A stretch of DNA of 64,000 nt. It comes from Paralcaligenes sp. KSB-10 (lineage in GTDB: Bacteria; Pseudomonadota; Gammaproteobacteria; Burkholderiales; Burkholderiaceae_B). Each line of letters begins with the position of its first letter. Positions within the stretch are counted from its first letter, which is position 1. Of the stretch, positions 1 to 8,280 are shown piece after piece. The stretch lies in the NCBI RefSeq assembly GCF_021266465.1, contig NZ_CP089848.1, positions 124,001 through 188,000 of the forward strand, written 5' to 3'. The position numbers were made by a program, and so were the translations under genes. The notes under the pieces are model-generated. The model worked only from the letters and a program-made list of their open reading frames with translations, was not told where the DNA came from and ran no database searches.

Positions 1-1202
1 TTAATGCCGCGCCGAGCCAGTATATGCAGCCAAAGCAGCGTTGCCAGGCTGCCGATAGGGGTAATTTTTGGCCCCAGGTCGCTGCCTATGATGTTGGCGT
101 AAATCATGGCGTGCTGCACCAGCTCGGGCGCGTGGGTGTCTTGTATCGACAGCATGCCCAGCAGTACACCGGGCAGATTATTGGTTACCGATGATAAAAA
201 AGCGGCCATGAACCCGGTGCCCAGCGTGGCAATCCATAAGCCCGAGTCGGCGAAAAACTGGAACAAGGCTGAAAGCCACGCGGTGAGTCCGGCGTTGCGC
301 AGGGCCAGCACGATCAAGTACATGCCCAGGGAGAAAAAAACGATATTCCATGGCGCCAGACGCAGCAGGCGGCGTGTGCCGACGATGTGGTTGCGGCCCG
401 CCACGGCAAGCAGAACGCATGCCCCTGTTCCCGCGATGGCACTGGTGGGAATGTGGAAACGGCCCAGTGTGAAAAACCCTGCAAGAGTCAGAAGCAGGAC
501 TATCCAGCCGGCGTGAAAGGTTTGCCGGTCGCGGATTCCCGATGCGGGCGCAGGCAGGTTCCCGATAGCGTAGCGGTGCGGCACCAGTTTTTTGAAATAC
601 AGGCACAGCACGATCAGGCTGATGGCGATTGCCACCATGTTCACGGGCAGCATGACGGCCGCATAATCGCCAAAGCCTATCCTGAAGAAGTCGGCCGACA
701 GGATATTCACCAGGTTCGAAATGCTGAGCGGCAGACTGGCCGTATCCGAGATGAAACCGGCGGCGATGACAAAGGCGAACAGAGGGGCGCCGGAAAGCCC
801 GAGAGCCAGCAGAATCTCGATGACGATGGGAGTCAGTATCAGCGCGGCCCCATCGTTGGTCAGCAGACCTGAAATGCCCGCTCCAAATAGAGTTATCAAG
901 ATAAAAAGTGCGATTCCCCTGCCGCGGCCCCATCGAACGACGTGCAGGGCGAACCATTTGAAGAAACCGGCTTCGTCAAGAATGGAGTTGGTAATAATGA
1001 TGGCGATCAGGGTGGCGGTGGCATTCCAGACAATCCGCCAGATTTCGGCTATATCGCTCAGGTGTATCAAACCCAGTACCAGGCAGGCTGCCGCTCCAAG
1101 CAGGGCGCTCCAGCCTATGCCTATTTGCCAGGGTTGCCTGATCACCAAGAACAGTGTGCCGACAAATATGGCCAGGGCTGCGGCGGCGGAGAGAATTGTC
1201 AT
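1..1202 (-). CDS. arsB: ArsB-type arsenite efflux permease, C-terminus cut by window edge
   Basis: An open frame runs leftward from the ATG at 1202 to the window edge, giving 400 residues without a stop. The protein is almost entirely hydrophobic segments. It carries ArsB/ion-transporter superfamily hallmarks: [13 protein letters not shown] in the first half and [12 protein letters not shown] near the visible C-terminus. ArsB proteins are about 430 residues, so only roughly the last 30 are missing. The family exports arsenite or antimonite across the inner membrane, driven by the proton-motive force or by the ArsA ATPase. No arsR or arsC is visible on this side. It is divergent from sugE and shares its 138-bp upstream region. 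Confidence 0.88.
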   Translation of the reverse strand, partial: MTILSAAAALAIFVGTLFLVIRQPWQIGIGWSALLGAAACLVLGLIHLSDIAEIWRIVWNATATLIAIIITNSILDEAGFFKWFALHVVRWGRGRGIALFILITLFGAGISGLLTNDGAALILTPIVIEILLALGLSGAPLFAFVIAAGFISDTASLPLSISNLVNILSADFFRIGFGDYAAVMLPVNMVAIAISLIVLCLYFKKLVPHRYAIGNLPAPASGIRDRQTFHAGWIVLLLTLAGFFTLGRFHIPTSAIAGTGACVLLAVAGRNHIVGTRRLLRLAPWNIVFFSLGMYLIVLALRNAGLTAWLSALFQFFADSGLWIATLGTGFMAAFLSSVTNNLPGVLLGMLSIQDTHAPELVQHAMIYANIIGSDLGPKITPIGSLATLLWLHILARRGI

Positions 1203-1276
1203 GGAGGACTTGAGAATGCGGTTGGCGCGGCGGTGGATAAATGGTTGATAGTAGTAAAATCCCAGCTCTTCAGGAA

Positions 1277-1321
1277 GTGAGGACGACCTCACCGCTCCAA
1301 TATTTAAACAGGGACGACCCT
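1277..1321 (+). promoter_or_regulatory. Guanidine-II (mini-ykkC) riboswitch
   Basis: Two short hairpins each carry an ACGA loop. P1 is GTGAGG-ACGA-CCTCAC at 1277-1292 and P2 is AGGG-ACGA-CCCT at 1310-1321, with an 17-nt linker. Twin hairpins with ACGR tetraloops define the guanidine-II class, which characteristically precedes sugE/gdx. The 3' arm of P2 overlaps CTCT at 1320-1323, which can instead pair with AGAG at 1329-1332, the likely ribosome-binding site. Guanidinium binding would stabilise P2 and free the site, so this should be a translational ON switch. The class assignment is firm; the switching model is inferred. Confidence 0.93.
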
Positions 1322-1340
1322 CTTGCTTAGAGAGCACAGT

Positions 1341-1655
1341 ATGTCTTGGCTTATTCTCGTTGTCGCTGGCCTGTTTGAAATCGGTTGGGCCATTGGCCTT
1401 AAATATACCGAAGGTTTTACCCGCTTGTGGCCCTCTGTGGGTACCGTCGCCAGCATGGTGGTTAGCGTTGCCCTGTTGGGAGTTGCAATGAAAACTCTGC
1501 CGGTGGGCTCCGCCTACGCGGTTTGGGTGGGCGTGGGGGCTGTCGGAACTGTCATCCTGGGAATCATTCTGTTTGGCGATTCGGCCAGCCTGCCCAGATT
1601 GATCAGTGTGGGTTTGATTATTTTGGGCATAGTGGGGCTTAAAATCGCGGCGTAG
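1341..1655 (+). CDS. sugE: Guanidinium exporter Gdx/SugE (SMR family)
   Basis: The protein has 104 residues and four membrane segments, the standard small-multidrug-resistance size. The essential glutamate of TM1 is at E13 (FEIGW) and is followed by [13 protein letters not shown], a signature of the SugE/Gdx branch rather than EmrE. Members act as antiparallel dimers exchanging guanidinium for protons. I chose the ATG at 1341 over an upstream in-frame TTG at 1323, because the TTG would lie in the riboswitch tail. AGAG at 1329-1332 serves as the ribosome-binding site. The upstream guanidine-II riboswitch strongly supports guanidinium as substrate. Confidence 0.95.
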   Translation: MSWLILVVAGLFEIGWAIGLKYTEGFTRLWPSVGTVASMVVSVALLGVAMKTLPVGSAYAVWVGVGAVGTVILGIILFGDSASLPRLISVGLIILGIVGLKIAA

Positions 1656-1680
1656 CGGCCACGCCGCCTAGTACTGTCGA

Positions 1681-2139
1681 ATGTCGCGCGGGGAGTCTTT
1701 CTTGATCGAGCAAATCACACTGGTTTTAGGCAATTGGGAAACGTACCAAGAGCCGGCCATGGAAGTCCGGTACGAGGTCTTCGTACAGGAGCAGCATGTG
1801 CCTGTCGAAGAAGAACGCGATCAGGAGGATGCCCATTGCGTGCATGCCGTGGCGTTCGGCCGGGACGGCAGGCCTGTCGGCACTGGGCGTTTGCTGCGCA
1901 ACGCCCATATAGGCCGCATGGCGGTGCGTGCCACGCATCGCGGTCTGGGTGTGGGTTCCAGGCTATTGACAGCCTTGGTCGACGAGGCTCGCCGGCGGCA
2001 GTACCCCGAAGTGGTGCTGTCGGCCCAGGTTCATGCGCGTGCCTTTTACGAAGCGCACGGCTTCGTGGCCCAGGGCGAAACCTATATAGAGGCTGGCATT
2101 GAACACATCACCATGCGGCGGATATTGATTGCGGCCTGA
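1681..2139 (+). CDS. GNAT-family N-acetyltransferase (YjcF/ElaA-like)
   Basis: The protein has 152 residues and a complete GNAT fold. The N-terminal part, around residues 30-57, has the YEVFVQEQ...D.DAHCVHAVA pattern common in YjcF-like acetyltransferases. The acetyl-CoA pyrophosphate-binding motif A is RGLGVGS at residues 87-93, followed by a helix rich in Leu and Arg. Near the C-terminus, ARAFYEAHGFVAQGE is the usual GNAT motif B. The gene begins 25 bp after the sugE stop and may be co-transcribed with it. The acceptor substrate cannot be deduced. Confidence 0.85.
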   Translation: MSRGESFLIEQITLVLGNWETYQEPAMEVRYEVFVQEQHVPVEEERDQEDAHCVHAVAFGRDGRPVGTGRLLRNAHIGRMAVRATHRGLGVGSRLLTALVDEARRRQYPEVVLSAQVHARAFYEAHGFVAQGETYIEAGIEHITMRRILIAA

Positions 2140-2461
2140 TGCGAAAGCGAAAGCCGCCGGGAAATGTGTTGCAGCGTGTTGCCGTATCCATCGGTTTTCG
2201 TTGAGGCGCATATGAATATGCTCTAAAATCTGGCGATGCTTGGCAGGGGGCGCAATGCTCTTTATCCATGCGGTTTCCAGACATTTTAGGACGATGCCGT
2301 CCCCAAAGATGGTGATTTTGGAGTTTCAGGAATTGGGCAGAAAAACACGGGGCAAAACGCCAAAAAGCTATACTGTCCCCAAGTCGTCCCCAAGGCTGTC
2401 CCCACGAGGCAACAAAAAACCCCGTAAATCAACGACTTACGGGGTGCTCTGTAATCATTTT
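2140..2461. other. Intergenic region with GTCCCC repeats downstream of tRNA-Leu
   Basis: No convincing gene is present. Apart from the tRNA-Leu terminator it holds four copies of GTCCCC, one near 2300 and three closely spaced at about 2386-2404. Open frames across it on both strands have junk-like composition and run into the tRNA. The segment may be the remnant of an element that once integrated at the tRNA-Leu 3' end, but no integrase or duplicated tRNA end is visible. Confidence 0.3.
2414..2445 (-). terminator. Rho-independent terminator of tRNA-Leu
   Basis: Read on the minus strand, a 9-bp stem (ACCCCGTAA paired with TTACGGGGT, 9-nt loop) is followed directly by six T residues. It lies 17 nt beyond the CCA end of tRNA-Leu. 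Confidence 0.9.
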
Positions 2462-2546
2462 TGGTGCCCAGGAGAGGACTCGAACCTCCACACCTTGCGG
2501 CACATGGACCTGAACCATGCGCGTCTACCAATTCCGCCACCTGGGC
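2462..2546 (-). tRNA. tRNA-Leu (anticodon CAG)
   Basis: The gene is 85 nt with an encoded CCA tail. The acceptor stem is GCCCAGG paired with CCTGGGC. The D-arm is of Leu type (GGCGGAATTGGTAGACGC). The anticodon stem CATGG/CCATG encloses TTCAGGT, giving anticodon CAG. A long variable arm (GTGCCGCAAGGTGT region) confirms a class II tRNA. The T-arm contains GGTTCGAGTCC. Confidence 0.97.
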
Positions 2547-2584
2547 AAAACGTTTTGGCCTGAGCCAATTCGTTAAGAGGCGCA

Positions 2585-2613
2585 AGTATAACTTATTTTT
2601 TAATTAAACGGAA
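2585..2613 (-). promoter_or_regulatory. Probable tRNA-Leu promoter
   Basis: On the minus strand there is a -10 hexamer TATACT at 2590-2585, about 40 bp before the tRNA. It is followed by a GC-rich discriminator (TGCGCC) typical of stringently controlled stable-RNA promoters. The -35 (TTCCGT, 17-bp spacing) is poor. Confidence 0.4.
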
Positions 2614-2622
2614 ATTTATCTT

Positions 2623-5073
2623 TTGACCAAACGATCTAAAAACGAAGCTAATAAGAACGAGATCTCTAACGGTTTGTCTGAATTGCCTCCCGATTTTGAC
2701 CCTGATGTCCCTAGCCGCGAAGTGATTCTGAAGCAATTGCGCGCGTCGGCACAGCCTGTAGCGCTGGATGCATTTGCCAAGTCTGTGGGCGCGTCGGTGC
2801 CTGTTTCCACTGGATTCGAGCGCCGCCTCAAAGCCATGGAGCGGGACGGGCAATTGTTCTTTACGCCTCAAGGCCAGGTGTCGATAAGCAGCAAGCCCGA
2901 TTTTATTGCCGGGCGTGTGCAGGGCCACCGCGATGGCTTTGGCTTTTTGATGCGCGACGATGGCGGTCCCGACCTGTTTTTATCGCCGCGGGAAATGCTG
3001 AAAGTGCTGCATGGCGACCGGGTGCTGGCCAAGCCCGATGGCGAATACCGGGGCAAGCCCGAGGCGACCATTGTCGAAGTGGTCGAACGGCGCACCAACA
3101 AGCTGGTTGGCCGCTTCCTGAAAGAGCGGGGCGCACTTATCGTGGCTCCCGAGGATCAGCGCATCAAGCACGATATCCTGATCCCGGCTGCCGATACAGC
3201 GGGCGCCGAACATGGGCAGGTTGTGACGGTTCAAATCGTTCAGCAGCCTACGCGCCATACCCAGCCCTTGGGGCGTGTCGTCGAAGTGCTGGGTGAAATC
3301 GATGATCCAGGTATGGAAATTGAAATTGCGGTGCGCAAATTCGATGTTCCGCTGGATTTTTCCGAAGAATCCGTGAAGCAGGCGGCCAAGCTGCCGGGCA
3401 CGGTAAAAGCGGGCGAACTAAAAGGCCGCATCGATTTGCGCGATGTGCCGTTCGTGACGATAGATGGCGAAGATGCGCGCGATTTTGACGATGCGGTATT
3501 TTGCATGCCCATCGATGTTGGCACGGAGAAGCGCAAAAAAACTGCGTGGCGTTTGCTGGTCGCAATTGCCGATGTGAGCCATTATGTGCGCGTGGGCGAT
3601 GCGCTTGACGATGACGCGCTCGAACGCGGCACCAGTGTGTATTTTCCGCGCCGCGTGATTCCGATGCTGCCCGAGTCGCTGTCCAACGGAATTTGTTCGC
3701 TTAATCCCAAGGTCGATCGCCTGGTGATGGTGTGCGACATGGTGATCCACGCCAGTGGCGCCAAGGCCGGGACGGTCAGCGCTTATCAATTTTACGAAGC
3801 GGTTATCCATTCGCACGCCCGTACAACTTATACCGATGTCTGGGCCGCCTTGCAGCAGCCAACCGGGCCGGCTGCTCAAACCATGCTGAATGTCCTGCCG
3901 CATCTGCAGAATCTTTATGAGCTTTACCTGCTGTTCGCTCCCGCCAGAGTCAAGCGCGGCGCCATTGATTTCGACACGGTCGAGACCAAGATCCTGTGCA
4001 ATCCCTTGGGCCGGATTGAAAAAATCGTCCCCTATACGCGCAATGATGCGCATCGCCTGATCGAAGAATGCATGCTGGCCGCGAACACGTGCGCGGCCGA
4101 TTTCATGGTGCGCAACAAGCGCCAGGGTCTGTACCGGGTGCATGAAGGGCCCACTCCCGAAAAACTGAAAGCCTTGCGTGAATATTTACGCAACCTGGGC
4201 CTGACTCTTAACGGCGGCGATGATCCGAGCACGCACGATTACGCTCAACTGGTCCAGGCAGCCAGTAGCCGGCCCGATTTTGAAGTGTTGCAGACGATGT
4301 GCCTGCGATCCTTGCAGCAAGCCATATACAGCCCCGAGCAAATGGGGCATTTTGGCCTGGCGTATGAGCACTACACGCACTTTACATCGCCCATCCGTCG
4401 TTATCCCGATCTCTTGACGCATCGGGTCATCAAGTCGATTCTTGCGGGTAAACAGTATGTTCCGCAGATCGACGATGTGGCTGCCTCGGCGGCGCTGCCA
4501 CGGGGTGAGCGCGAACACGCCATTTGGGAGAAGCTCGGCGTGTTGCTGTCCGCCCGGGAGCGTCGAGCTGACGATGCCTCGCGCGACGTGGAAGCATGGT
4601 TGAAATGCTGGTTCATGAAGGAGCATGTGGGCGAGGTCTTCAGCGGCCGGGTTACGGGTGTGGCCAGCTTTGGTGTTTTTATCACTCTCGAGACCCTGCA
4701 CGTCGAGGGCATGGTGCATGTGTCCGAACTGGGTTCCGACTATTTTCAGTTCAACGAAGCCATGCATGAACTGCGTGGCGAGCGTACGGGTATTCGCTAT
4801 CGGCTCACCGATGCGGTGCAGGTTCAGGTATCGCGTGTCGATCTCGAGGCGCGCCGCATCGAGTTCCGGTTGGTAAAGGGCACCGGCTTCAAGGAATTGA
4901 GCAAAGCCGTCGCTGCCCAGCCTGATCAGGCTGGGCAGCGACGTACAAAACGAGCCGCTCCCGCCAAGCCTGAAGCCTTGAAGGGGACCACCTCGCGTGA
5001 ACGGCGGGCGGCGGCCAAGCGTAGCGAGAAAGCCGGCACCAGTTCCCGGAAACCAGGGCGGAACCGGCACTAA
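2623..5073 (+). CDS. rnr: Ribonuclease R
   Basis: The 816-residue protein is a 3'-5' exoribonuclease that degrades structured RNA and takes part in mRNA, rRNA and tmRNA quality control. Domains in order are: an N-terminal winged helix (about 30-95), two cold-shock domains (about 100-250), and the RNB catalytic domain (about 260-590) with the acidic motif GEDARDFDDAV. An S1 domain follows (about 665-745, VFSGRVTGVASFGVFI), then a Lys/Arg-rich tail. The start appears to be TTG at 2623, since no ATG precedes the conserved helix in frame. It is followed by rlmB, as in the E. coli rnr-rlmB pairing. Confidence 0.96.
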   Translation: MTKRSKNEANKNEISNGLSELPPDFDPDVPSREVILKQLRASAQPVALDAFAKSVGASVPVSTGFERRLKAMERDGQLFFTPQGQVSISSKPDFIAGRVQGHRDGFGFLMRDDGGPDLFLSPREMLKVLHGDRVLAKPDGEYRGKPEATIVEVVERRTNKLVGRFLKERGALIVAPEDQRIKHDILIPAADTAGAEHGQVVTVQIVQQPTRHTQPLGRVVEVLGEIDDPGMEIEIAVRKFDVPLDFSEESVKQAAKLPGTVKAGELKGRIDLRDVPFVTIDGEDARDFDDAVFCMPIDVGTEKRKKTAWRLLVAIADVSHYVRVGDALDDDALERGTSVYFPRRVIPMLPESLSNGICSLNPKVDRLVMVCDMVIHASGAKAGTVSAYQFYEAVIHSHARTTYTDVWAALQQPTGPAAQTMLNVLPHLQNLYELYLLFAPARVKRGAIDFDTVETKILCNPLGRIEKIVPYTRNDAHRLIEECMLAANTCAADFMVRNKRQGLYRVHEGPTPEKLKALREYLRNLGLTLNGGDDPSTHDYAQLVQAASSRPDFEVLQTMCLRSLQQAIYSPEQMGHFGLAYEHYTHFTSPIRRYPDLLTHRVIKSILAGKQYVPQIDDVAASAALPRGEREHAIWEKLGVLLSARERRADDASRDVEAWLKCWFMKEHVGEVFSGRVTGVASFGVFITLETLHVEGMVHVSELGSDYFQFNEAMHELRGERTGIRYRLTDAVQVQVSRVDLEARRIEFRLVKGTGFKELSKAVAAQPDQAGQRRTKRAAPAKPEALKGTTSRERRAAAKRSEKAGTSSRKPGRNRH

Positions 5074-5255
5074 GGCATCAGGCCGCCTGCGGTCCGGCTT
5101 CGGCGGTCTGTTGTTTACAGCACTGCGATGCCGGGCCGGTTTTCTGCGTGGATATAAAATACGAAACGATAAGGTGGGTAGCGTTTGAGCCGCGATCGTC
5201 GGTGGCGTGCGTCCGGCGGCTTTACTCATCGGTAAAATAATCCAAGGATGGTTTT

Positions 5256-6002
5256 ATGGCTTCTCATCAGGTGTTGGCGGGTTTTCATGCCGTGGTGGCG
5301 CGTATGCGGCGTGCTCCGGCTTCAATCAAAGAGCTGTATGTCGAGGCTTCGCGCCGCGACAAGCGCATGCAGACTTTCATCGAGCAGGTGCAGGCCGCCA
5401 GCATCCGTGTCCATCCCGTGTCGGCCGAACGGCTCGACGGCCTGGCCCGCGGCATCAGGCACCAGGGGGTCGTGGCATTGGCCGAAGCCGACAAGCTGGC
5501 GGTCGATGTGGACGAGGTTCTGGACTACCTTGAGGATAAAAATCAGCCCGCGCTGCTGCTCATTCTCGATGGCGTGACCGATCCTCACAATCTTGGCGCC
5601 TGTTTGCGGACGGCCGATGCCGCCGGCGTACACGCTGTGATCGCGCCGCGGGATCGCGCGGTGGGCCTGAACAGCACGGTCCAGCGCGTTGCGTGCGGCG
5701 CCGCGGAAACCGTACCCTATATTACCGTTACCAATCTGGCGCGGACCATGCGTCAGCTCAAGGAGCGCAATGTCTGGCTGGTGGGGACCGACGATCAGGC
5801 GCCCCAGGGCATGTACCAGGTCGATGCGCGCCAGCCCATGGCGTGGGTACTGGGAGCCGAAGGTGAAGGCATGCGCCGCCTGACCGGGGAAACCTGCGAT
5901 CAGCTTGTGACCATTCCCATGCTGGGCGCGGTCGAAAGCCTGAATGTCAGCGTGGCCAGTGCGGTGTGCCTGTACGAGTCGGTGCGCCAACGCCAGTCTT
6001 AG
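5256..6002 (+). CDS. rlmB: 23S rRNA (guanosine-2251-2'-O)-methyltransferase RlmB
   Basis: The protein has 248 residues. An N-terminal L30e-like RNA-binding domain (about 1-80) is joined to a SPOUT methyltransferase. All three SPOUT motifs are readable: [20 protein letters not shown], then [10 protein letters not shown], then [16 protein letters not shown]. This enzyme methylates G2251 in the peptidyl-transferase P-loop with S-adenosylmethionine. It lies 182 bp after rnr in the same direction, a common pairing. A TATAAA at about 5154 in that gap could be its own -10. Confidence 0.95.
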   Translation: MASHQVLAGFHAVVARMRRAPASIKELYVEASRRDKRMQTFIEQVQAASIRVHPVSAERLDGLARGIRHQGVVALAEADKLAVDVDEVLDYLEDKNQPALLLILDGVTDPHNLGACLRTADAAGVHAVIAPRDRAVGLNSTVQRVACGAAETVPYITVTNLARTMRQLKERNVWLVGTDDQAPQGMYQVDARQPMAWVLGAEGEGMRRLTGETCDQLVTIPMLGAVESLNVSVASAVCLYESVRQRQS

Positions 6003-6033
6003 CTTTGGCTATGTTTGATAAGGACGCCATACA

Positions 6034-6063
6034 AGGCGCGCCTGAGCGCCTCGGTGTTTTTTT
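6034..6063 (+). terminator. Probable rlmB terminator
   Basis: A hairpin AGGCGC/GCGCCT with a 6-nt loop is followed, after a short CGGTG, by eight T residues. It lies 31 bp after the rlmB stop. Confidence 0.55.
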
Positions 6064-6098
6064 AGTACGATCAACTCTTACTATGTGTAACTTTCATC

Positions 6099-7331
6099 AT
6101 GCCTGATAAAAACGGTTTTACCACTACGATTCTTCATTCCGACCGGCGCTCTTCTGTGGAACACGGGGCGATACACAAGCCCATGCACCCGTCAACGGAA
6201 TATGCGTTTTCCGACTCGCACGAGTTGGCCGCCGTGTTTCAGGGCAAAGCGGGGTTTACCTATGCCCGGCAAGGCACGCCGACCACCGCGGCACTCGAGG
6301 TCAAAGTGACCCAGATGGAAGGCGGGGTCAGTACCGTAAGCTTTGCCACGGGCATGGCTGCCCTGGCTGCAACGTTCCTGACTTTGTTGCGGGCCGGCGA
6401 TCATCTGATTTCCAGCCAGTATATTTTTGGCAACACCAATAGCCTGCTGGGCACACTCAAGGGCATGGGTGTCGACGTTACTCTGGTCGACGCGACCGAT
6501 ATCGACAGCGTGAAACAGGCTTACCGGCCCGGCACCAAGATGGTCTTTACAGAGGCTATCGCCAATCCCGGCACGCAGGTGGCGGACCTGCGTGCAATAG
6601 GGGACTGGTGCAGGGAAAAGAACCTGATTTATGTGTTGGACAATACCCTGGCCACACCCTGGCTTTGTCAGGGTGTGGCCCTGGGGGCCAGCCTCGTCAT
6701 TAATTCATTGTCCAAGCACATAGGCGGGCATGGCAACGCGCTGGGAGGGGCGGTGACCGACACGGGCCTGTACGATTGGTCCGACTACGCAAACATCGCC
6801 GAACCTTATCGCAAGGGCAAGCCGACCTCCTGGGGGCTGACTCAAATCAAGAAAAAGGGTTTGCGCGACATGGGCGGGACACTTTCCGCGGAGGCTGCGC
6901 ACCGCATTGCAGCCGGAGCCGAAACGCTGGCCCTGCGCATGGAAAAATCCTGCGGCAATGCCCTGGCCCTGGCACGCTTTTTAAGCCAGCACCCCAAGGT
7001 GGCCAAGGTTCATTACCCCGGCTTGGCCAGCCATCCGCAGCATGAGCGGGCGGTCGACTTGTTTGGCCGGGGATTTGGAGCCTTGATGGGTATTGAACTG
7101 GTCGACGATCTCGATGTCTTCGATTTCCTCAACAAGCTTAAAGTGTTGATTCTGGCGACTCACCTGGGCGACAACCGTACTCTGGTGCTGCCGGTGGCCC
7201 ATACTATTTATTATGAAATGGGGCCGCAGCAGCGAGCTGTGATGGGGATTTCCGATAACCTCTTGCGCGTGTCCGTTGGCATAGAAGACACCGAGGATCT
7301 GATCGGCGACTTTGTCCAGGCGCTTGCCTAG
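6099..7331 (+). CDS. Cys/Met-metabolism PLP enzyme (cystathionine gamma-synthase / sulfhydrylase family)
   Basis: The 410-residue protein is a fold-type I PLP enzyme. It carries the neighbouring-subunit phosphate-binding YARQGTPT (residues 55-62), the cofactor-ring motif around SFATGMAA, and the Schiff-base lysine K206 in NSLSKHIGGHG. Family members are O-acyl-homoserine sulfhydrylases, cystathionine gamma-synthases or methionine gamma-lyases. Sequence alone does not separate these, so no symbol is assigned. It stands alone between terminators. A role in trans-sulfuration or direct sulfhydrylation toward methionine is the most likely one. Confidence 0.88.
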   Translation: MPDKNGFTTTILHSDRRSSVEHGAIHKPMHPSTEYAFSDSHELAAVFQGKAGFTYARQGTPTTAALEVKVTQMEGGVSTVSFATGMAALAATFLTLLRAGDHLISSQYIFGNTNSLLGTLKGMGVDVTLVDATDIDSVKQAYRPGTKMVFTEAIANPGTQVADLRAIGDWCREKNLIYVLDNTLATPWLCQGVALGASLVINSLSKHIGGHGNALGGAVTDTGLYDWSDYANIAEPYRKGKPTSWGLTQIKKKGLRDMGGTLSAEAAHRIAAGAETLALRMEKSCGNALALARFLSQHPKVAKVHYPGLASHPQHERAVDLFGRGFGALMGIELVDDLDVFDFLNKLKVLILATHLGDNRTLVLPVAHTIYYEMGPQQRAVMGISDNLLRVSVGIEDTEDLIGDFVQALA

Positions 7332-7370
7332 CAGCTCGGCCCGAGTCCCGCCCGCATAAAAGGCTCGTGG

Positions 7371-7388
7371 GCGCGGCTCGCGCTTTTT
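7371..7388 (+). terminator. Probable terminator of the PLP enzyme gene
   Basis: A compact hairpin GCGCG-GCT-CGCGC is followed directly by TTTTT, 40 bp after the stop codon. Confidence 0.5.
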
Positions 7389-7531
7389 CCCGCAGCAGGC
7401 TTCTGCAAAAGGGCGTTACCATATTTTCGCGCATCGCGGATTGACGCATCGAAAAAATTTATAAAATTTAAAGATGTTGCTGCGCAAAAACAAAAAGCTA
7501 GTGGCTATGCGGGTTTTGAGGGGTGTTTCGC

Positions 7532-7560
7532 TTGACAGCCTTATTTTTAAAAGGCTTAAT
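7532..7560 (+). promoter_or_regulatory. Promoter of the hupB leader
   Basis: A consensus -35 TTGACA at 7532-7537, a 17-bp spacer and -10 CTTAAT at 7555-7560 form a sigma-70 promoter. Transcription would begin near 7567, leaving a leader of about 168 nt before hupB. The gap from 7332 to this promoter holds only the terminator at 7371. Confidence 0.65.
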
Positions 7561-7566
7561 ACGCAT

Positions 7567-7710
7567 TAGTCAGCCAAGCGTGTCAACCATTGCAAATGAT
7601 GCCGCTTGGCTGCAATGTATTTGATTGAACTGGGCAGTACGTGGCGCACTCGAGTGCAACGTGCTTTTCAATTGAGCGCCAGACGATACCCGTGAGTGGC
7701 GTCTGGTTTT
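7567..7710 (+). other. Structured hupB leader or candidate small RNA
   Basis: No coding gene is present. Three inverted repeats follow the promoter. The first is AGCCAAGCG/CGCTTGGCT (7572-7580 with 7603-7611). The second is the palindrome GCACTCGAGTGC (7646-7657). The third is CCAGACG/CGTCTGG (7679-7706), followed by TTTTAATAATTTT, which could terminate transcription. It could be a 5' regulatory leader of hupB or a separate RNA of about 145 nt. Confidence 0.4.
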
Positions 7711-7734
7711 AATAATTTTGAGGGGTAATCCTTA

Positions 7735-8010
7735 ATGAATAAAACAGAGCTTATCGAACACATCTCCACCAAAGCCGATTTGTCCAAAGCTGACGCCGGC
7801 CGTGCCCTCGATGCATTTATTGGCGCCGTTAAATCTACGCTCAAAAAGAAAGGCGGTACGGTTACTCTGGTTGGGTTTGGAACGTTTGCCGTGTCCGAGC
7901 GCGCTGCTCGCACAGGCCGTAATCCTCGCACCGGCGAAGCCATTAAAATCAAGAAAGCCAAAGTGCCTAAATTCCGTCCAGGCAAAGCTCTTAAAGACGC
8001 AGTCAACTAA
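7735..8010 (+). CDS. hupB: DNA-binding protein HU-beta
   Basis: The 91-residue protein begins [10 protein letters not shown] after the Met and contains the HU signature [18 protein letters not shown] (about residues 45-62). That stretch ends in the proline-tipped beta-arm that inserts into the DNA minor groove. HU dimers compact and bend DNA in the nucleoid. A GAGGGG ribosome-binding site precedes the ATG. Placement just before a tRNA-Val gene is a recurring arrangement in betaproteobacteria. The leader is long and structured, so post-transcriptional control is possible. Confidence 0.97.
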   Translation: MNKTELIEHISTKADLSKADAGRALDAFIGAVKSTLKKKGGTVTLVGFGTFAVSERAARTGRNPRTGEAIKIKKAKVPKFRPGKALKDAVN

Positions 8011-8016
8011 TAGGTT

Positions 8017-8048
8017 CCACTTGTATTTGCCTGCTCAAATACAAGTGG
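8017..8048 (+). terminator. 13-bp perfect hairpin after hupB (terminator-like, no T-run)
   Basis: CCACTTGTATTTG pairs perfectly with CAAATACAAGTGG around a 6-nt loop, 6 bp after the hupB stop. No T-tract follows. The tRNA-Val -10 begins two bases later, and its -35 lies in the hairpin loop region. Confidence 0.5.
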
Positions 8049-8056
8049 GCTATAAT
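8027..8056 (+). promoter_or_regulatory. tRNA-Val promoter
   Basis: A perfect -10 TATAAT at 8051-8056 is preceded at 18 bp by TTGCCT (8027-8032). It is followed by a GC-rich discriminator (GCCCAACGCG) typical of stringently controlled tRNA promoters. The -10 is framed by GGGC and GCCC. Confidence 0.75.
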
Positions 8057-8099
8057 GCCCAACGCGTTTTGCATGAAGTGAAGTGGCCCCAAGTTAAAG

Positions 8100-8175
8100 G
8101 GGTGCTTAGCTCAGTTGGTAGAGCGGCGCCCTTACAAGGCGTAGGTCACAGGTTCGAACCCTGTAGCACCCACCA
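8100..8175 (+). tRNA. tRNA-Val (anticodon TAC)
   Basis: The gene is 76 nt with an encoded CCA. The acceptor stem GGGTGCT pairs with AGCACCC. The anticodon arm is GCGCC-CTTACAA-GGCGT, giving TAC. The T-arm is CAGGTTCGAACCCTG. Confidence 0.97.
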
Positions 8176-8194
8176 CATTTCCATGCAGAAAATC

Positions 8195-8230
8195 AACCGC
8201 TTACGGATTATTCCTTAAGCGGTTTTTTTA
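8195..8230 (+). terminator. Rho-independent terminator of tRNA-Val
   Basis: The stem AACCGCTTA/TAAGCGGTT (9 bp, 12-nt loop) runs into a T-tract. It lies 20 bp after the tRNA. Confidence 0.9.
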
Positions 8231-8280
8231 TAAGTACCGATAACAACTACAGACAACACAACATTATTGAGGAGGCAGTC

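Noticed and set aside
178-957. Minus-strand reading frame of 259 codons across the left end
   Set aside because: It is a shadow of arsB in another frame; its translation is rich in Arg, His and Pro with no membrane helices, whereas the arsB frame is a complete transporter text.
2286-2585. Minus-strand reading frame covering the tRNA-Leu
   Set aside because: It reads through the tRNA and its terminator and its protein text is non-protein-like.
4186-5229. Long minus-strand reading frame opposite rnr
   Set aside because: It is antisense to the RNase R catalytic and S1 domains, has no family motif and no ribosome-binding site.
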